NCBI GenBank assembly: GCA_016946835.1
Contig: JACVTC010000025.1
Coordinates: 673,501 to 737,500 of the forward strand
Source: Neocallimastix lanati (nom. inval.)
Lineage: Eukaryota > Neocallimastigomycota > Neocallimastigomycetes > Neocallimastigales > Neocallimastigaceae
Length of the DNA: 64,000 nucleotides
Reading direction: 5' to 3'
Shown here: positions 33,278-45,300 of the stretch, piece after piece
How the letters are laid out: every line of letters starts with the position of its first letter
Position numbering within the stretch: position 1 is the stretch's first letter
Notes under the pieces: generated by a model
What the model was told of the DNA's origin: nothing
Database searches by the model: none
The model's input: the letters and a program-made list of their open reading frames with translations, nothing else
Program-made: the position numbers and the translations under genes

Positions 33278-33724
33278 TGATAAATGTAAAATTCATTTAC
33301 ATTTATATAATTAATGTATTAATGTTTACTGTATTAAAACCATTTAATAATACTCATTATATACAACTATTATTATATATAATTATTATTATAAAAAATA
33401 TATACGTACATACATATATAAATAATTAAATTCGAAGTAGTTAATATATAAAAAATATTGCATACAATGTTGTTCGTACCAGCAAATCTACCCAATAAAG
33501 GTATACCAATTGGTATATATAATATTTACTGATGATGCATATATGTTCAGTCCAACTATTAACTGGGACTCGTTATGTATTAGCATAATGAGAAATCTAG
33601 GCTAACAATTTAGGAATTTGTTATAATAATTTCAATAATTATTATATTTGTTTTATTCATACCAAATTTATATCATAAAATTTTATTTTTAATCTATTAT
33701 ATTTAATAATCTCATTAGATTAAC

Positions 33725-34355
33725 TATTATTATTATATTATTATTTTATTATATTAATTTATTATTATTTTATTATTATTTATTATTATTATTTTATTAT
33801 TATTATTTTATTATTATTTTATTATTATTATTATTTTATTATTATTTTATTATTATTATTATTTTATTATTATTTATTATTATTATTTTATTACTATTAT
33901 TTTATTATTATTTTTGTTATTTTTGTTAAGTATTAGCAATATCATATGAACATTATGAATAACATATATAATATGCCACATTAAGCCTCATTAATTACAA
34001 CTTTATTTGTACATAGTTTTTATAATTTCATTAAATTTTATTGTTTTTGTTTTGTGTTTTTCTTGTCTTTAGGAAATAAAAATTATATAAATGTATTATT
34101 ATTAATTATAATAAATAAATAAAGATATTAAATAAATATATAATATGTATTATCTTCTTGATCTATGAACCCACAACTTTGAACAATTTTATTATTATTT
34201 TATTATTATTATTTTATTATTATTATTTTATTATTAATATTTTATTATTATTATTTTATTATTATTATTTTATTATTATTTTATTATTATTATTTTATTA
34301 TTATTATTTTATTATTATTATTTTATTATTATTATTTTATTATTATTATTATTTG
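33725..34355. repeat. Two ATT/ATTTT compound microsatellite blocks
   Basis: 33725-33910 and 34186-34355 are made of TTATTATTATTTTATTA-type units; the AT-rich sequence between them has no gene. Confidence 0.85.
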
Positions 34356-35494
34356 TAATAGTAGTAGTAGTATTTTATATTTTTATTATTTTTTTGTTTT
34401 TATTTTATTATTATTATTTATTTATTTATTTATTTATATATTTATTTATTTATGTGTTAGTTTGTATAAATAATTTATTATAATTTTATTAAGTTGTTGA
34501 ATAAATGATAAAATATTGTATTAAAATAATATCATAGAAATTTTTTTTAAATAATAATTTTTAAATATTAGTATTCTTACTACTATTACTATTATTAATA
34601 TTACTATTAACTACTATTACTACTATTATTACCACTACTACTAATTATAATAATAAAGTTATATTAAAAATAATTTAAAGTCTTATAGAGTTACTCAATA
34701 AAATAAATTATGATTTCTAAATATTAGAAGAAAATTAAATAAAATTATTTCTCATACTGGGTAACACTTTCTCCATTAATTATTTTGGCAAGTAAACTAA
34801 TAATAAAAAAAAAAAAAAAAATTACTCACTTACTCAAACTATCTTCCCATTTTAATATATATCACTTTTCTCTTTTAAAAAATTTAAAATTTTCTTTGTT
34901 TTTTTTTCCTAAATAAATAACTTTTCTACTTTTTATTTATTTATTTAATCACTTGTATAATGAAAATTTATGATAAAAGCTCTTTTTTTTTTTTTATATT
35001 ACTATATATTATTTAATTAAATAAGTAAAAATGGGTACAATACTAATAAAATAGTGTTGTAAAAAAAATTTTTTTAAAAAAAAAAGAAAATAATTATGAA
35101 AAGGTATTAAAATTTAGTATTAAAATTTATTTACTTGAATAAAATAGTACTTTGTTTTATACACAAATAGAGTTACATCAACTTCATTATAAACATACAT
35201 ATATATATTCATGTTAATTTTTAAAAATTTTTTTTTTCTAATATATTTAAATATTTAAGTTTTAACTAAATTTTTTTTTCCTTTTTCTTTATTATTTTTA
35301 CTTTTTTTTTTGTTTTTGTTTTTTTTTTATTAAGTGAGTTAAAATAAACAAAGAAAAGCATGACTTCTTCTATAACATCATATTCTATAATACAATCGAT
35401 TTTTCAGTAACAATAATATAAATTTTATTAATGATAGTCTATTTAAAAATTCCTATTTTAAAATTAAAATATGTTAATCATTGTAAAAAAAATT

Positions 35495-35650
35495 TTACTA
35501 TTATTATTATTATTATTATTTATTTATTTATTACCATTATTATTATTATTTATTTATTTATTACCATTATTATTATTATTATTCATTTATTTATTACCAT
35601 TATTATTATTATTTACTTATTACCATTATTATTATTATTATTTTCTTCTT
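35495..35650. repeat. Roughly 30-bp tandem repeat of TATT/ATTACC units
   Basis: Four tandem units of an ATT run followed by TTTATTTATTACCATTATT, varying in ATT number. Not coding. Confidence 0.85.
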
Positions 35651-35839
35651 ATTTACTAATAATAAATCATACCAAAAAAAAAAATTTTTTTTTCTGTGTT
35701 AGCAGCCTTTTGAGACTGTCCATTCCAATAAATAATGGTCAATGATTCTTAATATTTAATTATTTATTCATAATATTTATCATTAGATTTATTTCGAGGG
35801 TATAATTATTGATAATATACTTTTATATTTTCGTACAAA

Positions 35840-35876
<37 letters not shown>

Positions 35877-35994
35877 GTTCAAAGCTTAAATATCTAAAAT
35901 CATTAATTGAAAAGTCTATATTTAAAAAAAATTAAGAATCAATAATTAATAATAACAGCAATAAGGTTTCTTGATTAACTCTGCAACTACCTCC

Positions 35995-36350
35995 CTAATT
36001 TATATGGGGAAATTTTCATCCTCCCAAGATATTTTTCCCAATGGTGTTCGCTCGCCATGGTAAATATTCCTGTTGTTAGACCATATATAATTTGATAAGA
36101 GAATACTTGATCTGTAAGAGGATTATTAGTGTAGTTGTTTCTCTTTCGAGGATGGTTTAAGAGATCACTGAAAAAAAAAAAAAAAAAAAAGGCCCATCGT
36201 ATAAAGCGGCGTAAAGGGAAGATCTTTCATATTAGCCTTCTTGCTTAGAGAGAGGACCCCATCGATGCCGAAATGGTATGGCAATGAATCCAATGAAAGT
36301 CTAATACGTTTAAGGGAGAGACCGGAGGCTCTATTGTCTTCCCCTCTCAT
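35995..36350 (-). pseudogene. Unidentified less AT-rich coding remnant split by a poly-A run
   Basis: On the minus strand an ATG-started frame (36350 downward) gives MRGEDNRASGLSLKRIRLSL and continues with PYHFGIDGVLSLSKK, running into a 20-base homopolymer (36171-36190). Beyond it another frame stays open for 58 codons (SDLLNHPRKRNNY..., ...ASEHHWEKYLGRM) to a stop at 35997-35995. Base composition is clearly richer in G and C than the surroundings, so this is probably once-coding DNA. I do not recognise the protein; a transposon remnant is possible. Confidence 0.4.
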
Positions 36351-36360
36351 TAATTCCAGT

Positions 36361-37589
36361 ATAAAAAATAATAATAATAATAATAATAAAATCTATATTA
36401 TAAAGATACATTTGTAATAAAGCTATTTATGAATCTAGTATGTTTCTCAATTGAGCATTTCATATTGTGGCGTATTTTATATATGGCTTGTTTTATTAAT
36501 CAAATAAATAATAATTAAATAAATTATTAATAAATAATAAATATTCAGTTATAAAAATTATTTTTTATAATTCTTTTTTAATAGAATATATTATTATTTC
36601 TTTTAATAATAATAATTATTTATATATTTATTTATGATTGTATAGAATATCTTAAAAATGTATGGCTTTATTAAATATATATACGCCACATTGCGAAATA
36701 CACGATCCCATTTTTTATATTTAAATTATTAATTATATTTAGGGTTAGATTATTAACTAGCTTAAATATAAACTAACCCTTTGTAATATATTATTTGGGG
36801 AGAGTTGCATTTCGTCATATGGCGTATTGATATAAATATATGAATGAGTGAATAACTATATAATAATTCAAAATATGTTTTTTAAAACTTTTTTTTTATA
36901 TTTAATTAATAATCAATATTATTTTAATAACATTTTTACAAATAATAAACTTCTAGTATTTTGTAAAATAGTAATAAAACAATTATTTAAAATATTTAAT
37001 TATAAAAATATATTTAACTATAATGATATATTTTAATATTTCGTAAAATAGTAATAAAATAATTAATAATTACTTTTAATATTTAACTATAAAAATATAT
37101 TTAATTATAAAGATATATTTTAATATTGTAAAAAAAAAAAAAAAAAAAAATCAAAATAATTAATTCTAATAGTATATTTTTATATTTTGTAAAAAAATAA
37201 TATAACAATAACAATATTTTAATTATAAAAATATATATTTAAAATAATAATATTTAATTATAAAAATTTATTTTAATGTTCTTAAACTAACCTAATCCAA
37301 TAAATAATATTTTAATTATTATTATATTTATTCTCTTTTTAAAATAATTCTAATTATTAATAAATTGTAATTATATACGACAGAATTCATTTGGTCAATT
37401 TTCTGTTATTTTTTAATAATTTCTTAATAATTGATAATTTTTACTATTTAAATCATTTATTCATTTTAACAATATTTCAATGAAATCATTTCTTATATTT
37501 TCCTTTTTTTTTTTTTTTTTAATAGAGTTTCTATATTTTTGCAATATTTAACTAAATCCTTGATTTGGTCAGTTTGTATTAATTTTTTT
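36361..37589. repeat. AT-rich region with inverted GCATTTCG-type repeats
   Basis: A motif of the form GCATTTC(G)xxATxTGGCGTAT occurs at 36453-36478 and 36803-36828 in direct orientation and at 36679-36705 in inverted orientation. The first and inverted copies could bound a 250-bp MITE-like element. The copy at about 36801 is the candidate left terminal repeat of the Mutator-like element. A short AGGGTTAG...CTAACCCT inverted repeat lies at about 36739-36780. Imperfect 100-bp-scale repeats fill 36960-37270. No gene is seen. Confidence 0.45.
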
Positions 37590-37805
37590 TTTAAATTTCA
37601 GCAGTTCTCCTTTCGTTATCAATGTAATATTTAGATTCTTCTTCTTGCAATTCTGATAATAATTGAAAAAAAGTTTGTTTTTTTTTTGCAAATAATTTTT
37701 TTTAAGTATTTATTAATAGATTCTGAAGCATTATTTGTAATATGTTCAATATTGTCATAATAATTCCAATTTTCAGTTTCATAGCTAATTAAATAGTTTT
37801 CAAAT

Positions 37806-37847
<42 letters not shown>

Positions 37848-38676
37848 ATTTTAAAAAATTCTAAAAATTGAATATAATTATGTTCCTGGCACTCACTTTT
37901 TATTTTTTACTATAAATATCATATATAATCATATATATATTCAGGATTAATAAAAGGAAAGTTCGAAATATTTTGGTAATAAATATATAAATCTTTTAAT
38001 TTTTTTTTTAACTTTATTACCACATAATTCAATTTTTTTTTTTTTTTTTTTTTTTTGAATTTATAATGTTCTTTTAAAATACCATATACAATATTTAATA
38101 TTTATATTTAAGAAAAATTTTTTCTGCAGCATTAGATATGGCTTTTTCAAAATAGCAATGAAAATTTTTTTAGTGTAATTTCAATACTATTTTATTTACT
38201 AGAATTTTTTTTTTTTTTATTTTATTTCTTGAAATAATATTTTATAAATTGTTTTCTTTTTATTTTTTAAATATAGAAAAGGAAGTAGTAGGATAGGTTT
38301 TTAGTTATGAATACTTGATAACTAAATATAAGTACAATATAAAATGTGCCATCCGCAAAAAAATATATTTATTTTTAGAAAATTCTTCTAGGAATGGAGA
38401 TTGAAAAAGCAATTAAATCATGATTTTTTTTGGATATTATAAAATTATAAAATTTTCATCTCGTTTTGTTTTATAAATATTTTTGATTCATTGAGAATTT
38501 CATCAAATGTTGGCATATTAGGAGGTAGCTGTTTTTTTTTTTTACTTCATGTTACTTGGGGTTTAGTTGAATTATATCCAGGACATATAAAACCCACACC
38601 TGAGAAATTTCATCGTATTTACGTTTTTATATTTACATTGAAAAAGGAATTGAACTATTTGAAATTTCATCTTTAA

Positions 38677-38707
<31 letters not shown>

Positions 38708-38960
38708 TTAATTTAGATGCTTCAAATTTATTTCAAGATGATTATGTGAGGCATCATATTCTAAGATTTGATTCTCGTTGTTTAAAATAATGAAAGATGG
38801 ACATTTATTTAATGTTTTATATTCAGTACATTTATATATATATATATATATATTTTTTGAATTGTCTTTCTTTTTGGATGAAAGATTAAACTAACATTTT
38901 TTGTTTAAAAATAATTTGTTCTTTTCCTCTATTAGTTTTGCTTATATCAATTTCTTTATT
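37590..38960 (-). pseudogene. Mutator-like (FLYWCH-type MULE) transposase relic
   Basis: Motifs appear in the correct order on the minus strand, in shifting frames. A FLYWCH-type zinc-finger region comes first (SKTNRGKEQIIFKQK near 38930; KCPSFIILNNENQ...DASHNHLE near 38740-38810). Then PPNMPTFDEILNES at about 38485-38525, FADGTFYIV (the first catalytic Asp of the DDE core) near 38340-38370, FEKAISNAAEKIF near 38120-38160, and near the C-terminus TNNASESINKYLKK followed by FFQLLSELQEEESKYY (about 37625-37740). Stops, frameshifts and homopolymer runs (T43 at about 37800-37843) show it is dead. A live copy would move DNA by cut-and-paste. Confidence 0.8.
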
Positions 38961-39012
38961 TTTTTTTTTAATAAAAGTTTCTAATTTTAATTCTTTTATA
39001 TATTAAATTATT

Positions 39013-39051
<39 letters not shown>

Positions 39052-39608
39052 GTGTAATTGATAAATATAAAGTATTTATGATATTATTTTATTTTTAATA
39101 TATTTTTGTATAAAAATATTTATATTATAAATTTAATTTATTTATATTTATTTTTATATTTAATAACTTTATTATTATTTTCATCGTTATTATAAAAATA
39201 TTACAATTAATGTTTCTGTAATTATTGCTACAGTTTTATATTAATTATTATTTATTATATATTATTTATTATTAATTTATAACATAAAATGCTATAAGAA
39301 AAACTTTTTTATATTTTTCTAAAGTACTTAAATATTAAATATTATTTTTATTAATTCATTTATATATATATTGGTAAATAATTATAATTATTATTTATAA
39401 TTTTAATCATAATCATTATTATTAATGAAAATCCTTTATAATTATTACTATATTATTTATATAATTTATATTAATATTTATTATTTATCAATTATTTATT
39501 ATTTATTTATTTAAATAGATATCTGTAAAGATATCTAAATAAGAATTTTTTTTTTTTTTTTTTTTTCAATATTTCAATATTTACTTTAAAAATACAAATA
39601 GATCAAAT

Positions 39609-39613
39609 ATTAA
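39609..39613. repeat. Target-site duplication ATTAA (left)
   Basis: ATTAA at 39609-39613 and ATTAA at 41940-41944 flank the LTR pair exactly; five bases is the usual copia duplication length. Confidence 0.8.
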
Positions 39614-39882
39614 TAAGAGAAAATAAAATGTTTTATTATAAATTAAATTTTATAAATATTTTATTATTTAGAAATAGGTAATATTACAAAGATAAAAAAA
39701 AGTTTGAAAAAATTAAACTTATTTATACTGATTGAGACTTGATAATAGTACAATGAAGTTATTTTAACAATGAATTAAACAATATATTTCAAATACAAAG
39801 AGAATAATTTACATATAACGAAATAATATAATTAATGTAATTATTTTAAATATAATTAATTAACTTCAAAATAATCTAACAT

Positions 39883-39892
39883 TCCCCCTCAG
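39883..39892 (-). promoter_or_regulatory. Polypurine tract of copia A
   Basis: CTGAGGGGGAA on the minus strand abuts the TG of the 3' LTR. This is the standard plus-strand DNA priming site of LTR retrotransposons. Confidence 0.8.
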
Positions 39893-40214
39893 ACCAGAAT
39901 AATTTTTTTATTAATATTTGGTCTATAAAAATTTGGTCATCTTTGGTCCATTTAAGCCCTTTCCTACGGCCCTTTTATAAGTTGTTTTTTTTTATTAAAT
40001 TTCTTATTTTTGGTTGATAATTTATTTATTTCTGAATATGATATTTTTTTTTTTTTTATTTTTCTAATATTTGTTTTCTTCGAAATTTTGTCAAATGTCG
40101 TTAATTAGTTGTGTTCTTGTGAGATAGTGTAATTGAAAAATTATTTTCTTCGATTTTGATTCATAAGTAGATAGTCCGTTTTTTTTTGTTGCATTTTATT
40201 ATTTTAAAAATTTT

Positions 40215-40650
40215 TTTTTTTTATTTTTATGTATAATTTTATTTATTTATTTTTGATTTAATCCTTGTGATTAACAAGTCGTCCACATAAACGCCTATTA
40301 TACATGTTACCAAGTTACCACTCATCTTCTTAAAAATATTTGGTTTCAGAAGAAAGTTGTTTAAAAACCATTATTATTTTAAGGAAATTAAAGAAATGTG
40401 AATACCATTGACGGGCTGACTGTTTAAGGCCATATAAAGCTTTTTTTTTTTTTTTTTTTTTAAGTAGCCAATATCCATGCCTAAAAATTTTTATCTCCTG
40501 GGGGATAGTAACATATAGTTGCTTATCGAGTGGGGCATTAAGATAAGTAGCTTTAATGTAGAGTTGCGTAACAATCCAATGAAATTTAGATGCAATCGAC
40601 AGTAATAATTTTAGACTATCAATACTAAGAGTTAGTGAATAAGGTCAAGT
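40215..40650 (-). pseudogene. Copia A reverse transcriptase remnant
   Basis: Minus-strand reading gives SIDSLKLLLSIASKFHWIV, then YLNAPLDKQLYVTIPQEI, a run of AAA codons, ALYGLKQSARQWYSHF (copia hallmark LYGLKQ) and IIGVYVDDLLIT (catalytic YVDD). Frames shift between blocks and a 22-base homopolymer sits between the IP block and LYGLKQ, where family members have only a few residues. Function is lost. Confidence 0.88.
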
Positions 40651-41237
40651 TGTAATTAATACTTTTAGTTTGATTAACCTCTGACTTACGATTCTTCCTT
40701 TATATTTAATTATGTTTTTCCGTTACTGTCTCTTTTTTAAAACATAAACCCACTTTGTTGTAGTAGGATTGACTCTTTTTGGAATTTTTTTTTTTTTTTT
40801 GAAAAATCATTATTTAATTGTCGTATAAAATTTTTTATTTTATTAGTAAAAATTGATTTTTTGATTCATAGAGGGTCCTTTTCCTTTAGAAATCGCCATT
40901 GTTCTTAAAGACGAGTTCAATATCCATATAATCTTCATTAATGGCTGGCTGCTTTGTTCGAGCATTATATTTTAAGTTTTGCTTTAAGTATTTTTTGGAA
41001 GTTTAATATGTCATACATATTAAAAATATCCACATCTTCATTCCCTTTTGGTTTTAATCGAATTTTTGGATCTACAGGAGAAGACAGGTAGAATATCCTA
41101 AGTTTTTTTTTTTTTCTAGTTTTCCATGATACGTATTGTGTTTTTCTAAAGAGCTAAATATTTCTTTAATTTCACTTATGACTTCCTTACAGTCATAAAT
41201 ACTTTTAGCTTTTAAAAGAGTACGGTTTGTCCATTAG

Positions 41238-41362
41238 TAGTTTATACATCAGCATTTTCACTTCTTTCATGGATTTCCTTTAATTTAGCCATTATATCAA
41301 ATGCAGTTTGAAGATTTTTAATGTGTTTCAATGCATCTTTAGGTACATTTGGGCTAATGATT

Positions 41363-41417
<55 letters not shown>

Positions 41418-41650
41418 GTAAGGGCATCATAACTTTTAGCAGTCTTTAATTGTTCAGAAAGATCACTATGAGTATCAGCATCACCAAGTCTTGCTGCGTT
41501 AACTTGGATTCCTAAAGGTGTGATTAAGTCTTTATCAACATAATCAGAGACTTTTTTATCCATTAATGAGTTTTTAATTAGGAAGAACCATTCATCAAGG
41601 TTGGTTTTGATAAGACATACTTCTTGTTTTAATTGAAATTCAGTAGACAT
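41238..41650 (-). pseudogene. Copia A gag remnant
   Basis: An ATG at 41650, 26 bases inside the 5' LTR boundary, opens a frame of about 80 residues (MSTEFQLKQEVCLIKTNLDE, ...DADTHSDLSEQLKTAKSYDAL). It enters a homopolymer of over 50 bases (about 41364-41416) and continues in another frame (DALKHIKNLQTAFDIMAKLK) to a stop. Position and the W-x-L/K-x-I pattern fit a copia Gag (UBN2-like) N-terminus; identification rests mostly on position. Confidence 0.6.
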
Positions 41651-41661
41651 TTTTTAACATT

Positions 41662-41675
41662 TGAGACTCTTAATC
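41662..41675 (-). promoter_or_regulatory. Primer-binding site matching tRNA-Lys(CUU) anticodon arm
   Basis: Immediately downstream of the 5' LTR the plus strand reads TTGAGACTCTTAATC, then the LTR. GACTCTTAATC is the anticodon stem-loop sequence of eukaryotic tRNA-Lys(CUU) around positions 27-39. Drosophila copia is known to prime from an internally cleaved tRNA (half-tRNA); this site fits the same mode with a different tRNA. The match is from memory of the tRNA; the host tRNA gene is not in the window. Confidence 0.65.
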
Positions 41676-42349
41676 TAAGAGAAAATATAATGTTTTAATA
41701 TTAATTTAAATTTATTTATTAATATTTATTATTTAGAAATAAGTAATATTACAAAGATATAAAAAAAAAAAAGTTTGACAAAATTAACTTATTTATACTG
41801 ATTGAGGCTTGATAATTATACAATGAAATTATTTTAACAATGAATTAAATAATGTATTTCAAATAATAATTTACACATAACGAAATAATATAATTAATAT
41901 TATTTTAAACATATTTAATTAACATCATATAATCTAACAATTAAAAATATTTAATTTTATTTATTTATTTATTTAATAATCTTCAACTGGTGAAATGCAA
42001 CATGACGAAAATGTAACATTTTTTTTAATTTATCATATGCTTTCAAAAAAAAAAAAATAAAATAGTGAAAGAAATGCAACTTGGCGAAATGTCCCACTCC
42101 TGTTTGAGTTTGTTTATGTTAACTTTATTTTATGAATATTATGGTTAAGAATTACTTCAATTCCTTCTTTATACAAAATTACATATATTTATATGATAAA
42201 TTGTTGGTTAATACATTTTTATTAATTATTTAGTACATGATTATTCTAATTAACTATTACATGTGTGATGGATTATTAATTATTAGTAATTAAAGTAATT
42301 TGTAAATTGAAATTTAATGTGATCACTTCTTTTTGATTATTTTTATTTG

Positions 42350-45300
42350 CTTTTTTTTTTTTTAATACAACTCCCAATCTTAATATTTAATTATCATATT
42401 TAATATGTTAATATAAGATAAATTTACATTTTTAATTAATATAAATTAGATTATTATATTTGATATATAGATATTTACTATATGTAATTTGTAATTTGTA
42501 CACCACAAATATATTACATACCAAAATATAAAATAAAAAATATTTATTAACATAATAAAGCATAAGATTTTAATATAACTTAAAATATAATTTAATAGGC
42601 TAAATTTTATTTCTAACATTCCTCCCTAAAGTTGAAGACTATTAAATTATTACTTAAAATATTTAATATTAATTATCATTAAAGCTAGAAAAAAGTTTTT
42701 CTCTGAATTTATTCATTAAATTATTATTTAAATATTTTGTGAATCCATCGGCTAAATTTGTCCTGTGATTTTAGATAGTTTAATTTTACATTGTTTAACT
42801 TTATATTTCTCGTACGTTGTAATATCTAAGATCTATATGCTTTGATTTTGGATTTATTGTGTTGTTGTTACTATTACAAATAGCGATTTTTTTAACCATA
42901 GTTGATTGTTATGCATCTTAAATCGATATTTAGTTCCTTAAATAAAGTTCTTACACCATAAAACATTTTTTTTTGTACATTCATATATATTATAATATTC
43001 ACTTTCAGCAGTAGAGGTTGAAACTTGAATTGCCAACTTGTGGATGCTGATCCTATCATTATTAAAAATTCCCTTTGTAGATTTTCGTATTTCCTTATCA
43101 CCTCCAAGATCTGCACCTGCAAAACTTTTAAATTTAAATTAATATATTTAGTAAATTTAATTCCGTAATTGAGTTCACCTTTAAGGTATTTAAAAGATTT
43201 TTAAGATATTCCATCCAGTCTTCAAAGGTTGGATTCTCCGATTTTCTTGAAGCTTTTGCTAACGGAGAACAGTGTATCAGGCCGAGTACATATAGCTAGG
43301 GTAAAGTAGACTTCCAACAGCTAGTCGATATTTTGTAGAATTAAATTTCATTTTTCTTAGTCCATTATTTTCTATTGGAATAGTTTTATATAGTATTACT
43401 ACATGGCCTTGACTTATTTATATTAAATTTTTCAAATAGTTAATTTAAATATCCATATTTTAATTTTTCAAATTTTATATTGATAATGAAGTCAATGTTA
43501 CCTATATCAGTTACCTTAAAGTTTTTCTGTATTAATGTTTTTGTAATTATTATTTCTTCATCAGTTCCAGCAAGTATTATATCATAGACATGTACACCAA
43601 GGATACAAATAATTTTATTTTCTTTATTTATCCATATATATAGACAGGGATCACTAATAAGTCTTTTGAATTTAATTTTTATTAGGATTTGGTTTAACGT
43701 CTCGTTCCATATTCTTTCTGTTTGCTTTAAATCCGTAGAGTGCTTTTTTTGTTTAATTTACCATATTTTGAATTTATAATTAGTGTCCTTTGGAGTTCTC
43801 ATATATATATTTTCTTGTAAAGGTGCATTTAGGTACGAAACCTTTACATCCAGTTAGTGTATGTTAAAAATTATTTAATATTGCAATTACAGTAATGATT
43901 TTTTTTTAATGTATCTTGTTTCATTTTATTGGAGAGAAAGTTTCGTTGTAGTCTATCCCTTGTTGTTAAGTGAACCCACGAGCTACGAGTCTTGCTTTTT
44001 TTCTCTTTTCAATGTTTCCATATATAGAATCCTTTTTATTTTTGAAGACCTATTTTAGAGTAATAAAAAAATTTGTTCCTTTAGGAACGGTGTTTGTTGG
44101 TGTAAAAATCTTTAAGTTGATCATGCTATTTACTTCGTTTTCTGCAGCTTTTAATCATTTCTCTTTATCTTCTTTGTTGAAAATATCTTCTTAAAACTTA
44201 TTGGTTCAATTAGTACTCATTGGATAAAGCAAGTGTGTAATTATTGTCCATCATTTCGTTATTATCAAGTAGTTTTTTGTCTTTTATAATAATCTGCCTC
44301 AGTAGTATTATTTAATTTTCTTTTGTTTGAATTATTAATGTTATTATTTTTAATTTGATCAAGCGTAAAATGCTCAGAATCAATATTAATGTAATTATTT
44401 TTATTTTTATTATTCTGATTATTAATTATAATTTGAAATTTTTATTTTAGTTTATAATTATTCTTATATGAGTTGTTATTATTTAAATTTTTTTAAATTT
44501 CATCGCTTACATTTTTACTTTCATTGTTTATATTGTTTTTATTTATTTTGTTATTTTGTTCATTTATATTTGCTAAGTTAAATATTTTAATTTTATTATT
44601 TTTTTTTTCTTTTAAAATATTATTTAAATTATAATTATTATTGCTAATTCCAATATTATGAATACCAGTATTTGTGTTAATATTCTTTAATACTTTTGAA
44701 TTAAAATTTTATTACTATTTAAATCATTTAAATTATTTTTTGTTTATATAATTATTATTACTATAATTATTATTATTTTGATTTTGATCAGAAAAATTTA
44801 AAAATTAATATTATTATCATTATCATCGTCTCCCCTTACTTCATTATAAGGTGTAAAATTTAAAAGTTAATAGTTATCAATTAGCGTATAAGAATTAGCT
44901 TCAGAATCTTCAAAGAATTCGACAGATCTGGAACAGATTATTTTGGAATTTGTAATATCTAAGATCCTATAAGCGGGAATGATTTAATATCATCATATCC
45001 CAAAAAAAAAAAAAAAAAAAAAAATATGCTAGGGAGAATAGAGTTATTAAAATTTACGTCTTAATCGTTTAGGGACGTAAAAATATACGAGACACCCCTC
45101 CAAAAAAAAAAAACTCTAAATTGAGAGTAGTCAATTGGCTTATTTGAAAAGACGTTCAAAAAAGGTATATTATTATTAATGCCTTTGTGAGGTAACCTAT
45201 TGTGTATGTAATTGGCAGTAACAAATGGCGTCCTCTCGAAATTTATGATGAAGTTGTTCATCCGTCAACATGGTATCGGTATTCCTAATAAGAGTACCGT

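Larger units (their letters stand above)
26137..35960. other. Gene desert of AT-rich DNA and microsatellites
   Basis: There is no convincing coding frame over almost 10 kb. The long open frames seen here are translations of ATT/TTTA microsatellites (Leu/Ile/Tyr/Phe only). A slightly less AT-rich patch at 33470-33610 contains a 16-bp perfect palindrome (33502-33517, centred on CAATTG) but no recognisable gene. Another 16-bp palindrome lies at 27368-27383 (AAGCAAACGTTTGCTT). Confidence 0.7.
39614..41939 (-). mobile_element. Ty1/copia LTR retrotransposon, internally deleted (copia A)
   Basis: Minus-strand element bounded by ATTAA duplications. The 3' LTR is 39614-39882 (269 bp) and the 5' LTR 41676-41939 (264 bp), similar along their length; in sense orientation they start TGTTAGATTAT and end TTTTCTCTTA. 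A polypurine tract GAGGGGGAA lies directly beside the 3' LTR (39883-39892). The interior of about 1.8 kb holds a gag piece and part of the reverse transcriptase; protease and integrase are not recognisable, so it is well short of a complete copia interior. LTR divergence is modest, so insertion is not ancient. Confidence 0.88.
36801..42100 (-). mobile_element. Candidate Mutator-like element with degraded inverted ends, carrying a nested copia element
   Basis: The left end TTGCATTTCGTCATATGGCG (about 36805-36824) matches, in inverted orientation, the right-end blocks at 41990-42020 (TTACATTTTCGTCATGTTGCA when complemented) and 42071-42090 (GGCGAAAT, GAAATGCAAC). Between them lies a transposase relic on the minus strand, and a copia insertion (39614-41939) that is younger because its target duplication is intact. 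The assignment of these repeats as the ends of this transposase's element is inference. Confidence 0.45.

Noticed and set aside
27001-35650. CRISPR-like or array-type repeat system in the AT desert
   Set aside because: Repeats are simple AT microsatellites without constant-length unique spacers or associated genes, and the genome is eukaryotic.
36739-36780. Telomere-like AGGGTTAG motif
   Set aside because: Only a single copy and its inverted partner; no tandem array, so it is not an interstitial telomere.
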